Made by a program: the position numbers and the translations under genes | Origin: Streptomyces bauhiniae | GTDB lineage: Bacteria; Actinomycetota; Actinomycetes; Streptomycetales; Streptomycetaceae | Reading direction: 5' to 3' | Assembly: GCF_004784475.1 (NCBI RefSeq) | Contig: NZ_SRRT01000002.1 | Location: forward strand, 124,001-188,000 | DNA length: 64,000 nucleotides | Shown here: positions 61,827 through 64,000 of the stretch, one piece after another | Layout of the letters: every line of letters starts with the position of its first letter | Numbering within the stretch: the first letter of the stretch is position 1 | The notes under the pieces: model-generated | Database searches by the model: none | Told to the model about the DNA's origin: nothing | What the model saw: the letters and a program-made list of their open reading frames with translations, nothing else

Positions 61827-63758
61827 ATGCCGACCGCTCCCCGTTCCCTGCGCCTGGCCGCCACCGCCGCCGGGCTGCTGCTCGCCTCCAGCATGACCAT
61901 CACGGCACACGCCGCACCGGTACCGACACCGGCCCCGGTCGCGCCCGCCGCGACCCGGGCGGCCGCCGACTGGTCGGCCCCGCTGTCGACGCAGGGCCGG
62001 TACATCGTGGACAGCCGGGGCAACCGGTTCCGGCTGAAGGCCGCCAACTGGGACGGCGCACAGGGTTCGTACAACGGCAGCGGCAGCGTGGACGACCCGG
62101 CCAACCATCACGCGGGCCAGAACGCGCACGACATCCCGCTCGGCCTCGACCGGGTTCCGATCGCCCGACTGCTCTCCGACTTCCGGGAGTTGGGCGTCAA
62201 CACCATCCGGCTGCCCTTCTCCAACGAGCTGGTCCACCGCACGACCCCCGTACCGGACGCGGCGGTCACCGCCAACCCGCAGTTGCGCGGCAAGACCCCG
62301 CTCCAGGTGTACGACGCGGTGGTGGACGCGCTCAGCCAGGCCGGGTTCGCCGTCATCCTGAACAACCACACCAACACCTCCCGCTGGTGCTGCGGCATCG
62401 ACGGCAACGAACGCTGGAACAGCAGCCAGTCCACTCAGGCGTGGGCGGACGACTGGGTGTTCATGGCCCGCCGCTACGCGAATGTGCCCGGTGTGGTCGG
62501 CGCCGACCTCTACAACGAGGTCCGCCGGGACATCCTGGACGACCCCAACTGGGGCCTGGGCGACGCCCACGACTGGTACGCGGCGGCCCAGACGGCAGGC
62601 GACCGCATCCTCACCGAGGCCAACCCCAAGCTGCTCATCGTGATCGAGGGCATCAACTGGACCGGCCTCCCGGTCGACGGACTCCCGCACGGCCGCCCCC
62701 AGTTGACCCCCGCCCGCACCCTCTCGCACACCCTGGTCGACTCCCACAAGCTGGTCTACTCGGCCCACTTCTACGGCTACACCGGCCCCCGGCACAGCGG
62801 CGCCACCGGCATCGGCGAGACGCACGACGCCCGCTACCAGGACCTGTCCCGCGACGAGTTGAACGCGGCGCTCACCGACGAGGCGTTCTTCGTGGAGGAG
62901 TCCGGGCGCCACTACACCGCGCCGGTGTGGATCAGCGAGTTCGGCGCCGGGGCCGGGGAGACCAACCCGGCGACCCGCGCCTGGTTCGGCAACATCACCG
63001 ACTACTTCACCGACCACGACGCCGACTTCGCGTACTGGCCCCTGGTCGGCTTCGACGGGCACGACGACTGGGCGCTGCTCCGCTACGACGAGGGCGGCCG
63101 CCGCTCCGGGCTCCTCGACTCCGGCGACTGGCGGGCCCCGGCCTGGCGGCACCTGATGGACACACCGGGGAAGACCGGGCCCGTGCCGACGGCCGCCGTG
63201 TGGAAGATGCTGAACACCGACCACGGGGACGCGGTGGAATCGCTCCGGGTGCGGAACACCGGTGACTGGGACTCGGGCGCGTACAAGGCGGCCTGCCCTG
63301 ACGGGCTGCGGCTGGCCGGGCTGAGCCACACGGGCGGGCGCGGGCTGTGCACGGACGCGGGGGCGGCCGGTCTCCGCGCGGCGGACGGCGCGCAGAGCGT
63401 CGTCAAGGACGAGCGGTTCGTCTCCGGCGGCGACTGGGCGTCCGGGTACACCAAGCTGCAGTGCCCGTCCGGCGCGTTCCTGATCGGCTACGGCCTGCGC
63501 GGCGAGCGGGTGTCGTCGGCGCTGTGCGCACCGGGCCGCTCCGCGCTGGCGGGCAGCGGGCGGACCGTGTGGTTCGACCGCTCGGACAACCGCCCCCCGG
63601 ACGGCGCGGGCGGCGCGGACGGCGCGGGCGGCGAGTTCGCCGAGGGCGCGTACAAAGGCCAGTGCGCGGTGAACGAGTACGCGGCCGGGATCGCCTTCAC
63701 CACCCGCCTCGGCGCCCGGCAGGGCCCGGCGGCACTGCTGTGCCGGACCCTGCCGTAG
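61827..63758 (+). CDS. Secreted GH5-family glycoside hydrolase
   Basis: A 643-residue exported enzyme. The signal peptide is residues 1 to about 29 (RLAATAAGLLLASSMTITAHA). The catalytic TIM barrel covers about 50-450, with acid/base E231 in ADLYNEV and nucleophile E371 in VWISEFGAG, typical of GH5 cellulases or endoglucanases. The remaining 190 residues form a Cys-containing region with three similar AYKAACPDG / YTKLQCPSG / AYKGQCAVN motifs, perhaps a triple-repeat binding module. The ATG at 61827 gives the clean signal peptide. The polysaccharide substrate is not determinable. Confidence 0.9.
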   Translation: MPTAPRSLRLAATAAGLLLASSMTITAHAAPVPTPAPVAPAATRAAADWSAPLSTQGRYIVDSRGNRFRLKAANWDGAQGSYNGSGSVDDPANHHAGQNAHDIPLGLDRVPIARLLSDFRELGVNTIRLPFSNELVHRTTPVPDAAVTANPQLRGKTPLQVYDAVVDALSQAGFAVILNNHTNTSRWCCGIDGNERWNSSQSTQAWADDWVFMARRYANVPGVVGADLYNEVRRDILDDPNWGLGDAHDWYAAAQTAGDRILTEANPKLLIVIEGINWTGLPVDGLPHGRPQLTPARTLSHTLVDSHKLVYSAHFYGYTGPRHSGATGIGETHDARYQDLSRDELNAALTDEAFFVEESGRHYTAPVWISEFGAGAGETNPATRAWFGNITDYFTDHDADFAYWPLVGFDGHDDWALLRYDEGGRRSGLLDSGDWRAPAWRHLMDTPGKTGPVPTAAVWKMLNTDHGDAVESLRVRNTGDWDSGAYKAACPDGLRLAGLSHTGGRGLCTDAGAAGLRAADGAQSVVKDERFVSGGDWASGYTKLQCPSGAFLIGYGLRGERVSSALCAPGRSALAGSGRTVWFDRSDNRPPDGAGGADGAGGEFAEGAYKGQCAVNEYAAGIAFTTRLGARQGPAALLCRTLP

Positions 63759-63759
63759 C

Positions 63760-64000
63760 TCAGCCGGGGTCGGTGACCTCGAAGGAGAGGTCGTTGTCGA
63801 CCGTGTAGTAGGGGCGGACCAGTTGGCCACCCTCGGGCGCGGCCGCGTACACGAAGGAGTGTTTGCGGTCCGCCACGTCGTCCAGGACGCGGCCCACCCG
63901 GACGGGGGCCGCGCCGGCGGTGGGCAGCACGTGGACGTCCCAGTAGCGGACGTCCACGCCGGTGAGGTCCGCGTGGTCGACGGTGAACCGGAGACCCCGG
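63760..64000 (-). CDS. Partial CDS of unknown function (runs off window)
   Basis: The last 80 or so codons of a minus-strand gene whose start lies beyond the window; the frame stays open to position 64000. The visible part (LRFTVDHADLTGVDVRYWDV ... RKHSFVYAAAPEGGQLVRPY ... VDNDLSFEVTDPG) has a β-strand-like pattern with no motif that I recognise. It ends one base after the convergent GH5 stop. Confidence 0.6.
   Translation of the reverse strand, partial: RGLRFTVDHADLTGVDVRYWDVHVLPTAGAAPVRVGRVLDDVADRKHSFVYAAAPEGGQLVRPYYTVDNDLSFEVTDPG

Noticed and set aside
1..64000. tRNA, rRNA, CRISPR array, insertion sequences or prophage genes
   Set aside because: No cloverleaf-like sequence, regular repeat-spacer pattern, transposase or integrase motif was seen on either strand.

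Overview
The window is very GC-rich, with strongly GC-biased third codon positions, frequent GTG starts, a SARP/AfsR-type regulator, leaderless promoters and many families typical of actinomycetes. This points to a Streptomyces chromosome or a close relative; the species cannot be read from the sequence alone. About 50 genes are tightly packed on both strands. I saw no rRNA, tRNA, CRISPR array, insertion sequence or phage module.

Left part (1-15.7 kb): an M20 amidohydrolase; B12-independent methionine synthase metE behind a cobalamin riboswitch; a histidine-phosphatase-fold protein that has lost both catalytic histidines; a small insert-like segment with a truncated HAD hydrolase and a fusion of a blasticidin-S-deaminase-like domain to an ASCH domain; then the cobalt-uptake pair cbtB-cbtA under a second, differently organised cobalamin riboswitch. 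Next come a lipoprotein, a zinc-ribbon protein, a large SARP-NB-ARC-TPR regulator, a GlxA-like AraC regulator, a GAPDH, an unknown 194-residue protein and a phytoene-desaturase-like flavoprotein.

Central and right part (15.9-58 kb): this is the most distinctive region. It holds two cydAB cytochrome bd oxidases without cydDC, three YdeP/FdhF-type molybdopterin oxidoreductases, the formate dehydrogenase maturase fdhD, and a molybdenum-cofactor operon (moaA, a DUF6457 gene, moeA, moaD, moaE). Interleaved are glutamate decarboxylase, a Dyp peroxidase, Hsp20, two ClpB/ClpC-like disaggregases, two FUSC efflux proteins, transporters, zwf, a GreA-like factor and ribosomal protein bL37. Several gene classes occur twice or three times (cydAB, fdhF, FUSC, Clp), which suggests an internally duplicated stress-respiration island. 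My reading is that it supports survival under low oxygen, acid or reductive stress: bd oxidases keep quinol oxidation going, the Moco enzymes feed or drain electrons, GAD consumes protons, and Clp/Hsp20 protect proteins. The pairing of a YdeP-type enzyme with glutamate decarboxylase recalls the E. coli acid-resistance regulon.

Right end (58-64 kb): a FlK-like thioesterase, a degenerate NUDIX protein, a thioredoxin-fold protein without CxxC, a PAS-GAF-SpoIIE-ATPase signalling protein with an altered phosphatase metal site, a secreted GH5 glycosidase, and a gene running off the window end.
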